Assembly (NCBI GenBank): GCA_022009935.1
Contig: CP091731.1
Coordinates: 1,426,001 to 1,490,000, forward strand
Source of the DNA: Candidatus Melainabacteria bacterium
Lineage (GTDB): Bacteria; Cyanobacteriota; Vampirovibrionia; Gastranaerophilales; Gastranaerophilaceae
DNA: 64,000 bases
Direction of reading: 5' to 3'
Position numbers and translations under genes: made by a program. Positions 33,508-43,778 of this stretch are shown piece after piece; position 1 is the first letter of the stretch, and each line of letters opens with the position of its first letter. Below the pieces are notes generated by a model, which was not told the origin of the DNA, made no database searches, and saw nothing but the letters and a program-made list of their open reading frames with translations.

Positions 33508-33541
33508 AGGCGGCGGATTTTTTTTAAAAATCCGCCGCCTT
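33508..33541. terminator. Bidirectional rho-independent terminator
   Basis: A 13-bp perfect stem AAGGCGGCGGATT/AATCCGCCGCCTT with adjoining A and T runs lies between convergent genes, so it can stop the FAD gene on the plus strand and the phage gene on the minus strand. Confidence 0.85.
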
Positions 33542-33560
33542 AAATAATAATTATAATTAT

Positions 33561-33864
33561 TTATATTTTATTTACCTCAGTTAAAATAGTTTTTGAAGCT
33601 TCAATTAACTTAACTCCAATCACATTTAAAGCTTGACAGCCAAGCGACAAGCCTTCCAAATGAGCTTTTTTCTTGACACTGTCTTCAGTTTTTTTAGCTT
33701 TTTTCAACCAAAATACATAAATCCTCAATTCTATCATCAACAAAACTATCAAGATGTTCATAGGCCTTGGTTTTCAAATTTGGAACAACCTTGCTTTGTA
33801 TTAGTCTTATAATAGAAGGAGCCGTTAGTGTTAATAATTTAATTATAGCATTTTTTAAATTCAT
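33561..33864 (-). CDS. Small phage-like helical protein
   Basis: About 101 residues after one shift near 33705: MNLKNAIIKLLTLTAPSIIR to KLIEASKTILTEVNKI. It follows a strong GGAGGAATAAAA RBS and is the last gene of a three-gene tail-fibre group, where holins or small tail accessory proteins often lie. No clear membrane span, so I do not call it a holin. Confidence 0.45.
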
Positions 33865-33885
33865 TTTTTATTCCTCCATTTAAAT

Positions 33886-34462
33886 TTAATCACTATTTAA
33901 AAATAGCAAAGGATTAGGGATGTTGTCATAATCAATAACAATATTGTTGACAGCCTCAACTGTTGAACAGTTGTTTATAGCGTTAATATAATATTGATTA
34001 AGACCCTCACTTCCCCAAATTGCAGAAGTAAGCTGAACAATCAAATTTCCAATGTTAAGTAAATCCTGTTTTGTGCAATTGAGTGGATGATTTTCTTTTC
34101 CAAGCCAAATTATAGTATCATTTTCATTCATCATATCAACCATAGCCATAAGATTAACTTTTTGGTCGGTGTCAGAATCAAAAAGGATATTTTGATACAT
34201 AACACCTGCATTTAAACGTTCATCACGTTTTTTAATATTTTCATTAAGCTTATTTTTTTTTAGCCTCATTAAGCAATTTTTGTTCATATGTAACGTCAAT
34301 AATAGGCGTATTTTGTGTTTCATCCCAAATTTCATTTGGTAGAAGTGCCCATATTTTATTTTCTTCTATAATTTCATGTATTCTATATCCGTTATTATGG
34401 TTATAGTTTACTATAAAATCCATACGTTCTTTATCATTTTGATAATTTAAAAAATAACTCAT
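33886..34462 (-). CDS. Phage tail-fibre assembly-like protein (DUF4376-like)
   Basis: About 192 residues across one shift near 34255. The C-terminal half (KRDERLNAGVMYQNILFDSD, LGKENHPLNCTKQDLLNIG) has the pattern of the DUF4376 domain found in phage tail-fibre assembly proteins. It follows the tail-fibre gene by 16 bp, after TTGGAGGAAAAT. The N-terminal portion (MSYFLNYQNDKERMDF) is polar and unrecognised. Confidence 0.6.
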
Positions 34463-34478
34463 ATTTTCCTCCTTGTTC

Positions 34479-35467
34479 CTAATATCCTATTGCAAGCCAT
34501 TGAATGTTTGATTGCTTTCCGTCAGAACCATTGTTTGCAATTCTAACACAGTTAGTTCTAAACATTTTTGCTTGAGGTGTCCAATTTGCAGTTTCGGTAA
34601 GACGTTGCAAAAAGACTCTATAGCAAGTATATTTAAATGGTTTTAAAAAATAGACATCCTCTTCTATATTTATAGCTAAATAAGAAGATAATCCCCATTG
34701 CACTTTAAGTCCATCGCTAAAAATAAGATATCCGCTATGAGTATTAAAATAATTTTCAACAACAACCATAGGTTTATATTTTGAAGCACTTGATATCGTG
34801 CTTGGTGTTGAATTACATAAGTTATAAGGATAAAGTTTTAATGGTTGATAACTTAGGAAATAATTTACAGTTCCGGATGTTATTTTTATTTCACCAATAC
34901 GACACAATTTTTTTGTTTCATCCACAACACCTGAAGCAACCGGATGAATGAAGTTTGTTGAAGTGTTATAAAAAACTCCACTAAAACTACTATCAACAGT
35001 TGCACCTTCGGCTTCACTTGCATAAGCATACAAAACACCTGAATTATCAATATATAAGGCACCATTTATAGTTGTATTTGAAAAATCTTTAATTACATTA
35101 TTTTCAATAGTGTATTCAAGGTTTTTAAAGCTGCCGTCATCATTTTTACCGTCAGGTATTAAAACTTTCAAACCGCTATATGCTGTTACGTTACTACCTG
35201 AATACGACAAAACACCATTTGGTGCTTCTATTATACAGTTTGTTATAAAACCTGATGCTTTTAGTTTTTATCACATTTTGTATCTTGTAAATCTTGTATA
35301 TCACTTTGAGTATCCGTTATAAATGTATTAAGTTCTCCGGATGTTGATGATAATGATGTTTGTATTTCATCGATTTTATCTTTTAAAAATGTAAAATTAG
35401 CATTTACTTCGGTAGCCTTTGCTTTGGTACCTGGAATAAATGTATATGGTATAGCATTTTGACTCAT
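34479..35467 (-). CDS. Phage tail-fibre-like protein
   Basis: About 329 residues, one shift near 35262. N-terminus: NAIPYTFIPGTKAKATEVNA, followed by a coiled-coil segment (LKDKIDEIQTSLSSTSGELN). The middle is beta-rich. The end reads TNCVRIANNGSDGKQSNIQW then LAIGY, the kind of terminal strand seen in phage tail-fibre tips. The C-terminus is likely the receptor-binding part. The two downstream genes support a tail module. No head genes are adjacent. Confidence 0.75.
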
Positions 35468-35525
35468 AAAAATTTCCTTTCATTAACTTGTAGTAAAAAA
35501 AATTATTGGACTTGAGCGCAACAAG

Positions 35526-36000
35526 AAAACTAAAGTCCATTCACGTTGGTGGGTTTGAACTTTGATTAAACGCACGCTGTCTTGGATTACGTCGGGTTCG
35601 GAACTATGCAACTTCGTTTCACAATTTTTACAAAATTGTTCCACTCCGTTCAATTTTCGCTCCTGTGGAGTTTTCTTCGAAAACTCTTACGTCGCCTATT
35701 AACTACTTCGCTTTATACTCGGAAGCTGGGTCGCTTCCTCTTCTAAAAGCTCCGCACGGATGCAACGCTTTTCTCCTCACAATCAGGCAAGCGGATTTTC
35801 CTCTGAAGAGGGATACTCCCTTGTACGGCTCAGCCTTTCAGGCTTCGCCTACAAGAGGAGCTGCTGAACGGGCGTAGTCCCGGGGAGCGAACAGACCGTG
35901 CCGGCTTGTGCAAAGCACATAAGGCACGACTCTGTGAGCTAGAAAGAAATCCAAGACAGCCAACGACGAATCCGCAGTCCGTTATATAAAACCTAAAACA
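35526..36000. repeat. Multi-hairpin repeat element R1, copy a
   Basis: About 475 bp. It begins AAACTAAAGTCCATTCACG and ends CCGTTATATAAAACCTAAAA. The outer inverted pair is GCTGTCTTGGATT (35576-35588) with AATCCAAGACAGC near 35949. Inner hairpins include CAATTTTTACAAAATTG, GAGTTTTCTTCGAAAACTC and a long stem with GTGCC and GGCAC flanking TTGTGCAAAGCACAT. GC content is well above the neighbourhood. No credible protein is encoded; ORFs inside it differ between copies. Confidence 0.8.
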
Positions 36001-36045
36001 GTAATTTTGAAGATAAAAGCACTGTTCAAGTTTCAACGCTTTGGA

Positions 36046-36480
36046 TAAACTAAAGTCCATCCACGTTGGTGGGTTTGAACTTTAATTAAACGCACGCTGT
36101 CTTGGATTACGTCGGGTTCTTTTTTGATTTTCAAAATTCATTTATACCAAATTATTTGGCTTAGCGCAATCCTTGCATTCCGTTTCGCCTTTTCAAGGCT
36201 ACACTCCAGCGGATTTTTTTATATTGCAGCCCGTTTTTAAATTCTTAGTCTAATCATTGTTTTAGTTTTGTTACGGGTTCGCTCGCTAACGCTCGACTCC
36301 GCCCTACCAACAGCTCTTCTTGTAGGCGAAACGTAGTTGAGCCATACAAAGGAGGGTACCCTTTAGGGTAAAATTTGGCTTCGTTTCACAATTTTTACAA
36401 AATTGTTCCACTCCGTTCAGTTCCTCACAATCAGGCAAAGCCAACGACGAATCCGCAGTCCGTTATATAAAACCTAAACT
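36046..36480. repeat. R1 element, copy b, interrupted by element B
   Basis: This is a second R1 directly after copy a. It shares the first 75 bp (CCACGTTGGTGGGTTTGAAC to GGATTACGTCGGGTTC) and the last 60 bp (GCCAACGACGAATCCGCAGT). Its core is replaced or interrupted by a different sequence, element B (36156-36310). Confidence 0.75.
36156..36310. repeat. Element B, copy 1
   Basis: GGCTTAGCGCAATCCTTGCA, CACTCCAGCGGATT and GGTTCGCTCGCTAACGCTCG with ACTCCGCCCTACC recur in the same order at 58973-59107. The two copies differ in the middle, where hairpin loops lie. Confidence 0.7.
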
Positions 36481-36531
36481 GTTTTTTTATTATTATAACA
36501 AATTATAAGAATAATACATCTGCAAAAATAC

Positions 36532-37652
36532 TTAAGCGAAATTATTTATATTAAATATCTGAACATTTTCAAGATATTTTTTATCAAATTGAAGAGCATC
36601 AACTGATGTAATAATTGTCTGGATATTTTGATTAATAGTTTCAAGCAAAAAGCTTTGACGAATGTCATCCAATTCTGCCAAAACATCATCCAAAAGTAAT
36701 AATGGATTATAACCTGTTTTGTTTTTTATCAAATTGACTTCAGCTAGTTTTAAACTAAGTACTATTGTTCGCTGTTGGCCTTGAGAAGCGTATTTCTTAG
36801 AATCAATATCGTTTATAAAAAATGAAACATCATCACGATGAATCCAACCAATGCTTGAAGTCGAAGCAATTCAAGTTCTTTTCTTTCTTCAAGTTTTTGA
36901 TTGTAAATGTCAACAATATCATTTATTGATGGCAAATCATAATTGTCATCAATATAAACATCCCCCAAAACAGTTGAATTATAAACAATAGCCAAATTTT
37001 CATCAGATGCTATGTTATTATGTGTAGTTTGTGCAAACTTGATAATTTCTTTTAAAAACTTTAATCTTAAAAACAAAATATTACTGCCTGCAACTGCAAT
37101 TTGTGAATTATAAACCTCAAATAAACTCGGGTCAAAAGTGAGCATTTTGGAATTTTTAAGATAATTGACTTTTTGTTGGCGTATTTTGTTATACTTGGTT
37201 AATCTATCATAATAAGCACTATAAATTTGACTTATGGCTAAATCGAGCCAATCACGTCGATTTTCAGGTGTTCCACGAAGAAGAAGCAAATCATCAACTT
37301 GAAAATTGACTGTTTTTAACTGCGAAATAAAATCCGAATACTTATTTTTCTTTACTTCATTAACTTTTAATATTTTTTTCTTCGGTGGATTTAAAATAAG
37401 CTCAAGTTTTGAGTCTAAATCTGACTTGTTGAAATTTAATCGTATGGAAGCAAAATCTTGCCCCCATAAAATAAGCTCAGCTTCAGTTTTTGCACGAAGT
37501 GATTTTAATGATGATATATAATAAATACTTTCAAGTATATTTGTCTTTCCTTGTGCGTTTTTACCAATAATAAGAATTTTGTTTGAGTCAAAATCAAGAT
37601 TTAAATTTTTATAGTTTCTAAAATTAACAAGTTCAAGCTTATTTATCTTCAT
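36532..37652 (-). CDS. recF: DNA repair/replication protein RecF
   Basis: About 374 residues with one shift near 36840. MKINKLELVNFRNYKNL and the Walker A IIGKNAQGKTNILESIYYIS are at the start. GTPENRRDWLDLAI is the RecF-specific segment; SQGQQRTIVLSLKLAE is the ABC signature and LLLLDDVLAELD the Walker B. It loads RecA at gaps. It lies at the end of a coaBC-nif3-secreted protein-recF gene chain, 12 bp after its neighbour. Confidence 0.93.
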
Positions 37653-37664
37653 AGAATTATTATA

Positions 37665-38234
37665 CTACAATTCAAATGTTGTGGCTTTATTCATCATTCT
37701 ATCCCAACGAAAATAACTATAATAAATTTTGACATTATTAATTGTTTCAAGCCAATATTCATAAACCTGATTAAATCGGTTGAAATCATAAGTTATATAA
37801 TGCATTGAGACTAAGCCTTCATAGCTTTTTGCAGTTCTGACTATCTCACATTGTTGTTTTTCTGTATATTTATTTTTTCCACACCAATAAATCATAGAAT
37901 TATCTTTTGAGTTTTTCAAAGAAACATACTTGATATCCTGATTGTATTTTTTAGCCTTATTAAACAAAAACATAAGCAAATTATTTGCATCCAAACTTTT
38001 ATTTTTATATCCGTGAAAAATTACGGTTTCATTATAATTATATTTATTTTGAGTGTTTAAAATAAATTGCACCAAAGACTCTTTGTTCGTTTTTTTTATA
38101 TAAAATAGTTTCCCAAGTACCATAAGGAAAAGTTATAATGCACGTTTCATAACTATAAGCAGCCTTTTGTCCAAGTGTAATATTAAAAAAAGGCAAATTG
38201 AAAAAATAAGAATATACTTAAATAATTTTTGCAT
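37665..38234 (-). CDS. Secreted protein of unknown function
   Basis: About 190 residues. ATG 38234 overlaps the end of the Nif3-like gene by 17 bp and starts MQKLFKYILIFSICLF, a signal peptide. A shift in a T7 run near 38190 and another near 38100 join it to AYSYETCIITFPYGTWETIL and the remaining C-terminal domain (VSMHYITYDFNRFNQVYEYW). No family recognised. Its exported nature is unlike its cytosolic operon partners. Confidence 0.55.
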
Positions 38235-38946
38235 TTGATAATTCATTGTAAATTGTAACTTTTAAATTTTCATCTTGAAATAACTTTTTTAAACAATTTA
38301 ACACGGGCTTTTCACTATTTAAATGACCAACATCAAAAATTGTAAGATTGGGTTTTTCCAAGCTTTGATGATATTTTATATCAGATGTAATATATAAATC
38401 AATGTTACTATCAAGTTCAGAAATAAAATCACCACCACTTCCTGCACAAAGAGCAACTTTATTATAAAATTTTTTTGAGGGGTTGAAATTATAAGAAATA
38501 AAATTTTTAATCCCAAGCTTTTGTTTTATCTTAAATATTAAATCGTTTATATCAACATTTGCATCTTTTTCAACAATAACATAGTCATTTATACTAATAA
38601 TATTATTGAAATCAAATAAAGCAGCAAGAGTTTTTGAAGTTGCCACCTTATCTAAATTGGTATGAAGTGAATAAATTTGAATATTATTTTTTATAGCGTT
38701 TAATAAAATCTTGTCATCAATTTTTCTTATGCTTGGAAAAATAATCGGATGATGAGCAACGATAAATTTAAAATCGTTCTCTATAGCAAAATCAATAACA
38801 TCTGAGGTAACGCTAACTGTCAAAAGAATTTCATTAACATCAACATTTTCATCAAATTTAACTTGCCACCCCGAATTATCCCAACTTTCAGCCAAATTTA
38901 AAGGCGCAAAAGTTTCAAGTTTTTCTCTAATTGTTTTCACTAACAT
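38218..38946 (-). CDS. Nif3-like dinuclear metal-centre protein (DUF34/YbgI family)
   Basis: This intact 242-residue protein has NLAESWDNSGWQV, FIVAHHPIIFPSIRKID and the late DVGHLNSEKP, which carry the metal ligands of the family. It belongs to the conserved NIF3/GTP cyclohydrolase-I type 2-like group of uncertain function. It starts 20 bp inside the end of coaBC. Confidence 0.92.
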   Translation of the reverse strand: MLVKTIREKLETFAPLNLAESWDNSGWQVKFDENVDVNEILLTVSVTSDVIDFAIENDFKFIVAHHPIIFPSIRKIDDKILLNAIKNNIQIYSLHTNLDKVATSKTLAALFDFNNIISINDYVIVEKDANVDINDLIFKIKQKLGIKNFISYNFNPSKKFYNKVALCAGSGGDFISELDSNIDLYITSDIKYHQSLEKPNLTIFDVGHLNSEKPVLNCLKKLFQDENLKVTIYNELSNAKII

Positions 38947-40129
38947 ATTTTAAAATCTCATAAGCAATATTATCTTTTGTATTAAATTCAATTTTTTGAA
39001 CATTTAATTTTTTATCAATAATAAAAACTTCATTATTGTCCGAATTAAAACCTATATTTTTATTTGAAATATCGTTTGCGACAATAAAATCGCAATTTTG
39101 GCTTTTATTTTATCTTTTGCATTATCAATTAAATTTTGGCTTTCAGCGCAAAAACCCAACAACAATTTGTTTTTCAAGTTTTTCATTTGAAATTTGAGTT
39201 AAAATATCAGGATTTCTTACAAGGTTTAAAGTCAAATCTGAACTATTTTTTTTAATTTTTTGTTCACTTGGGTTTTGACATCTAAAATCACTAACAGCAG
39301 CAGCCATAATAATAATATCCGCTTTTGGAAAAAATTCCAAGACAGCATTTTGCATTTGAAGTGCAGTATGAACTTGAGTAACTTGAAGTTGAGGGTTGCA
39401 AACTTCAAAAGTGCTAATCAGATGAACAGAAGCACCAAGGTATGAAGCTTGTTTGGCAAGAGCAAGCCCCATTTTACCGGAGCTTTTATTTGTTATAAAC
39501 CTCACACAGTCAATTGGTTCGCTTGTGCCACCTGCTGTTATCAAAATATTTTTTCCTTTTAAAAACTTATTTTCATAATTTAAAATAGAAATAACATTAT
39601 CAACAATATCACATTCATCTTTCATTTTGCCAATTCCGTTATCTCCACAGGCAAGCAAGCCTGAAACCGGTTCAAGAATATTAAAATTATGATTTTTGAG
39701 TTTTGTTAAATTATCTTGCACAATTGCATTTTGCCACATATTTGTATTCATCGCAGGACAAAGGACAACAGGTTTATCAAAAGCAAGAACAACAGATGTT
39801 AAAAGATTGTCTGCAATTCCATTGGCAATTTTACCCAACGTATTGGCACTTAACGGTGCAATGAGCAACAAATCTGCTTTTTTTGAAAGAGCAATGTGTT
39901 CTATATCAAAATCTTTTGTGTCAAATTCATCAACATAAACTTTATTATTTGAAACAGTTTGCAAAGTAAGTTTAGTAACAAAATTCAACGCATTCGATGT
40001 TGCAACAACTATTACATTTGCACCTTTTTTCTTTAGAAGACGAATTAAATTGGGTGTTTTATAAGCTGCAATTCCACCTGTTACTCCAAGCAATATTGTT
40101 TTGTTTTCTAAATCATTTTGCAAATTCAT
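38927..40129 (-). CDS. coaBC: Bifunctional phosphopantothenoylcysteine decarboxylase/synthetase
   Basis: About 401 residues. The CoaC half has GVTGGIAAYKTPNLIRLL, PLSANTLGKIANGIADNLL and PAMNTNMW. The CoaB half has ITAGGTSEPIDCVRFITNKS, SSGKMGLALA and RNPDILTQI. Shifts near 39145 and 39105 connect it to the C-terminal end (SDNNEVFIIDKKLNVQKIEF), stopping at 38927. It converts phosphopantothenate to phosphopantetheine in CoA synthesis. Confidence 0.93.
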
Positions 40130-40283
40130 ATTGTTATTTTACCACAATAAATTCATTTTTTAAAAAAAATTGTGTACGTGTCAATCGTATTTTGCTAATA
40201 ATATAATTCAGGCTTGTTGGGACAAAACCAGGTTTTTATATAACTGGCTACCCTATGGAACTGTACATTAAATGTGTTGGGGG

Positions 40284-40312
40284 TTGAAGGGGAAGCTTTG
40301 CTTCCCCTTCAA
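40284..40312. other. Perfect 12-bp hairpin
   Basis: TTGAAGGGGAAG (40284-40295) pairs perfectly with CTTCCCCTTCAA (40301-40312). It lies in the region upstream of coaBC. No T run follows on the plus strand, so it may be structural rather than a terminator. Confidence 0.6.
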
Positions 40313-40321
40313 GTATTAAAA

Positions 40322-40376
40322 TCCGCCGTGACTAGACGGCTTCACGAAAGTGAAGACGGCATGTCTCAGGCGGAAA
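40322..40376. other. Nested stem structure with GNRA-type loop
   Basis: TCCGCC at the left pairs with GGCGGA at the right. Inside, GCCGT/ACGGC and CTTCAC-GAAA-GTGAAG form further helices. The arrangement is compact and GC-rich against an AT-rich background. It could be a structured RNA or a mobile palindrome. Confidence 0.5.
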
Positions 40377-40424
40377 ATAAATAAAAGTGTTTAACAAAAA
40401 GCATTAATTGAACTTCAACGCTAA

Positions 40425-40830
40425 TAAACAATCAAAAGTCAATCCACGTTGGGGAATAAAGTCAAAAATCGAACGCACGCTGTCTTGGATTAAGTCGGGT
40501 TCGGAACTATGCAACTCCGTTTTATAATTTTTTACAAAATTATTTCACTCCGTTCAGTTTTTCGCTCCTGTGGAGTTTTCTTCGAAAACTCTTACGTCGC
40601 TCATTAACTGTTACAAACAAATCCAAAACTGAGCCGTTTTGGCTTTGTTTTTACACACGGCTTACGCATTTTCCTCACAATCAGGCAAGCGGATTTCTGA
40701 ACGGGCGTAGTCCGGGGAGCGAACAGACCGTGCCGGCTTGTGCAAAGCACATAAGGCACGACTCTGTGAGCTAGAAAGAAATCCAAGACAGCCAACGACG
40801 AATCCGCAGCCCGTCATATAAAACTAAAAC
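40425..40830. repeat. R1 element, copy c
   Basis: It has the R1 left end (AAAAGTCAATCCACGTTGG), GCACGCTGTCTTGGATTAAG, the inner hairpin GAGTTTTCTTCGAAAACTC, the ACAGACCGTGCCGGCTTG stem and the right end GAATCCGCAGCCCGTCATAT. The R1 inverted pair is preserved. The phrase AACAAAAAGCATTAATTGAA precedes both this copy and copy d. Confidence 0.8.
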
Positions 40831-40869
40831 AAAAAACGCTTAACAAAAAGCATTAATTGAACTTCAACG

Positions 40870-41170
40870 CTATAAGTAATCTAAAGTCAATCCACGTTGG
40901 TGGATGAAGTCAAAAATCGAACGCACGCTGTCTTGGATTACGTCGGGTTCGGAACTATGCAACTCCGTTTTATAATTTTTGACAAAATTATTTCACTCCG
41001 TTCAGTTTTCGCTCCTGTGGAGTTTTCTTCGAAAACTCTTACGTCGCTCATTAACTGTTACAAACAAATCCAAAACTGAGCCGTTTTGGCTTTGTTTTAC
41101 ACACGGCTTACGCATTTTTCCTCACAATCAGGCAAAGCCAACGACGAATCCGCAGCCCGTCATATAAAAC
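40870..41170. repeat. R1 element, copy d
   Basis: A shorter R1, 300 bp, with the same ends but lacking the ACAGACC/GGCAC stem. Copies c and d form a tandem pair, each starting after the same 30-bp phrase ending GAACTTCAACGCT. Confidence 0.78.
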
Positions 41171-41193
41171 GCTATAAAAAATATTTTAACTAT

Positions 41194-42051
41194 TTAAACA
41201 TTCAAGTGAGCTTTAGTCTGAATAAAATTAAATAGTTTTGAAAGTCCAACTTCATAAGTTGTAAACTTAAAATCAGGAATGTAACTTAAAAAGCTGTGTA
41301 TTATCACCTGTATATTCAAAATTTAAGATTTCATTTTTTAATAATAATATCGGATTTATAATCACTTATTTTGTTAATAATATTGGCAATTTCAAGCAAA
41401 CTTATACTTTTTGTTGGTGTAATATTAATAATATTTTGTTTATCCCAACCAAACATAATAAAATGTTCAACAATTTTATTCAAATCTTCAATAAAAAGAT
41501 AATCAAATACAACGTTTTGATTAATAATAATATCATCTTTTTTAAGTTTTGATTTATAGCATAACTTGGAAACCTTGACGGTTTTTCATTGTATCCATAA
41601 CAAGCAAAAATATTTAAGCACAAAACATCCAAACGATTTTGTATTTTTTGAGCAATCAACATTTTAGATTTACCATATAAATCATTAGGTATATTTTTGC
41701 CAATTTGATTTTCTTTGACTTTTTTCAAATGTCTTGCTTTATTATACATGGCACCTGAACCAAAGGTAATGATTTTAGTTGCTTTTTTTCTTAGCCAAAA
41801 TAAGATTATCAATCATTTTTAAATTGGCATTCAATGTGTTTACATCATCTTCTTTTCCTCGAACACCACCAATTGAGCCACAATGTATAATAAAGTCTAT
41901 ATCATTATTATTAAAATAATTAATAACTTGAGAAGTATTGGTAACATCAAGCTCTATGCTACGTGGTGATAGAATGTTATAAAATTGAGATAAAGATCTT
42001 TTTTAAATTTTGCCCGACAAATCCACCCGAGCCTGTTAATAAAATATTCAT
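41194..42051 (-). CDS. NAD-dependent epimerase/dehydratase (SDR family)
   Basis: About 286 residues over several shifts. Start MNILLTGSGGFVGQNLKK has the TGxxGxxG cofactor motif. GVRGKEDDVNTLNANLKM and TKIITFGSGAMYN follow, with NDLYGKSKMLIAQKI containing the catalytic Tyr-x3-Lys, and NIFACYGYNEKPSRFPSYA in the substrate region. It resembles nucleotide-sugar epimerases or reductases used for surface sugars. The last gene before the R1 pair, it reads through to 41194. Confidence 0.8.
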
Positions 42052-42073
42052 ATTAATATAATAACAGAATAAT

Positions 42074-42103
42074 AAAAAGGTGGGATTAAAAATCCCACCT
42101 TTT
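42074..42103 (-). terminator. Terminator of the ferritin gene
   Basis: AAAAGGTGGGATT pairs with AATCCCACCTTTT around a short A-rich loop, with T on the minus-strand side. It lies 14 bp after the ferritin stop. Confidence 0.8.
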
Positions 42104-42116
42104 AAATTAAATATAA

Positions 42117-42626
42117 TTAGTTTTGAGTATTATCAACAAAAACTCTTTGAGCCATTTCTCTATCCATCATAAATAAAGCATCGCCTGAACAATCAACGAT
42201 TTTAAGCTGTGCAATTATATCTTCACAATTAGCTTCTTCTTCAACTTGTTCGTCAATAAACCATTTTAAGAAAGACATAGAAGCTCTATCTTTAAGCTCT
42301 TCAGCAACATCCATAAGGCTATTAATTAAAGAAGTAACATAAACTTCGTGGTTCAAAACTCTTTCAAACACATCTATAACCGATTTAAAATCATCCTCGG
42401 GTTTTTGAATAGTTTCCAAAACGACCTTTCCGCCACGGTCAAGTAAATAGTTATAGAATTTGTGTGCATGTGTGCTTTCTTCTTGTGCTTGAACTTTCAT
42501 CCAGTTTGCAAAACCTTTTAATCCCATTTCTTCAAAATAAGCAGCCATTTGAAGGTATAAATAACTTGAATAAAATTCTTTGTTTATTTGTTCATTTAAA
42601 GCTTTTGCCATTTTTTCATTAATCAT
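42117..42626 (-). CDS. ftn: Ferritin (non-heme, FtnA-like)
   Basis: This intact 169-residue protein is a four-helix iron-storage protein. Ferroxidase ligands are visible: E17, Y24, E50 and H53 (QEESTHAH), E94 and Q127 (DEQVEEE). The family is the bacterial non-heme ferritin. Start ATG 42626 follows AAAGGAGATAAAT. It stands alone with its own terminator. Confidence 0.96.
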   Translation of the reverse strand: MINEKMAKALNEQINKEFYSSYLYLQMAAYFEEMGLKGFANWMKVQAQEESTHAHKFYNYLLDRGGKVVLETIQKPEDDFKSVIDVFERVLNHEVYVTSLINSLMDVAEELKDRASMSFLKWFIDEQVEEEANCEDIIAQLKIVDCSGDALFMMDREMAQRVFVDNTQN

Positions 42627-42759
42627 AATTTATCTCCTTTAGTAATAATAATCATTATTATTTAAACATAAAAATAAAAAAATAAATCCCGCTAACAACT
42701 ATTTTTTTTTTATTATAAGCTAATAATATACGTACTACGAAATATGGTAAAAAAAATAA

Positions 42760-43721
42760 ATGATACAAAAAGTTTACTTTAGAAAAAATAATATTCATCC
42801 CATAAATTCACCAAGATTAGTTAAGTGTTCACCAACTTCAAACTCTCCAATAAGCTCATCTTCATTATCTTCACTATTATCAAATTCACCAACGGATTTA
42901 TACAATTTGTCAATAGACTCACAATCTCCAATTTATAATAATAAAAATTTATCTCCCAATTTTTCAATAAATAAAGATAAAAATGTTGAATTTTTTAATA
43001 AAAAAATAATAAAGGGTAAAATAATAAAAACTATAAAAAAACAAAACCATTATTTACTCAATTTTATAAAACAGAAGAACAAAATAAAAATGAACCAAAT
43101 TTAATAAAACAAGTTTATTACAATATTGAAAATAAAAATGGGATTTTGCATTCAGAAAAAATCACATATTTTTATAATGGTCGTAAAGACGAATTAAAAG
43201 TAAAAGAATATAAAAATTGTGAAGTTAGCTCAGTTTATCCTCACGAGGTTCTAAAAGCGGAAGAAATTAATCTTACATATAATGATACAACGCAAAATAT
43301 CTCAAAAAAAATAATAAAGGGATATGAATTTAATCAATATCTTCCAAATGACGGTGCATTTGTGGCTAAAGAATGCAAAACTATTTATAAACCACAAAAT
43401 GAAAATTCCGTTAATATAATTGAATCTTGTTATAAAGATATTATATTTAGAAACAATTTTACAATTTTTCGTTCAAAAAAACAAATTTCAACATATTCAA
43501 ACAAGATAACAAAAGGTTTTGAAGATGCGATATATTATAATGAACTTGGTGATGAAACCGAACAAAATCCATATTCAAATATCGGAAATGAAACGAATGT
43601 AAAATGTGCGAATTGTTATATAAGTTATAATAAAGAAACAAATATTGCTGTAATATATACAAATCCAAGCTTTCTTAATGGGGTATTGGAATACAATAAA
43701 AAAGAAATTAATAAAAGCTAA
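42760..43721 (+). CDS. Hypothetical protein with Ser/Pro-rich N-terminus
   Basis: About 320 residues, one shift near 43045-43070. The first 70 residues are rich in Ser, Pro and Asn (SPTSNSPISSSSLSSLLSN). The rest is a beta-rich domain containing ITYFYNGRKDELKVKEY, IYKPQNENSVN and CANCYISYN. No signal peptide or family recognised. The bare upstream region has no RBS. Confidence 0.45.
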
Positions 43722-43778
43722 ATTTTTATGTTATATTAAGTAATATGATAGAATTAAACATAAAGGGTACAAGTATTC

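Noticed and set aside
33561..33864. Holin
   Set aside because: Position fits, but the reassembled sequence lacks a clear membrane-spanning helix.
35665..36060. ORFs on both strands within R1 copy a
   Set aside because: They are not conserved in frame between R1 copies and overlap each other on opposite strands.
35526..36480. An insertion sequence
   Set aside because: No transposase ORF is present in any copy, and copies differ in core content.
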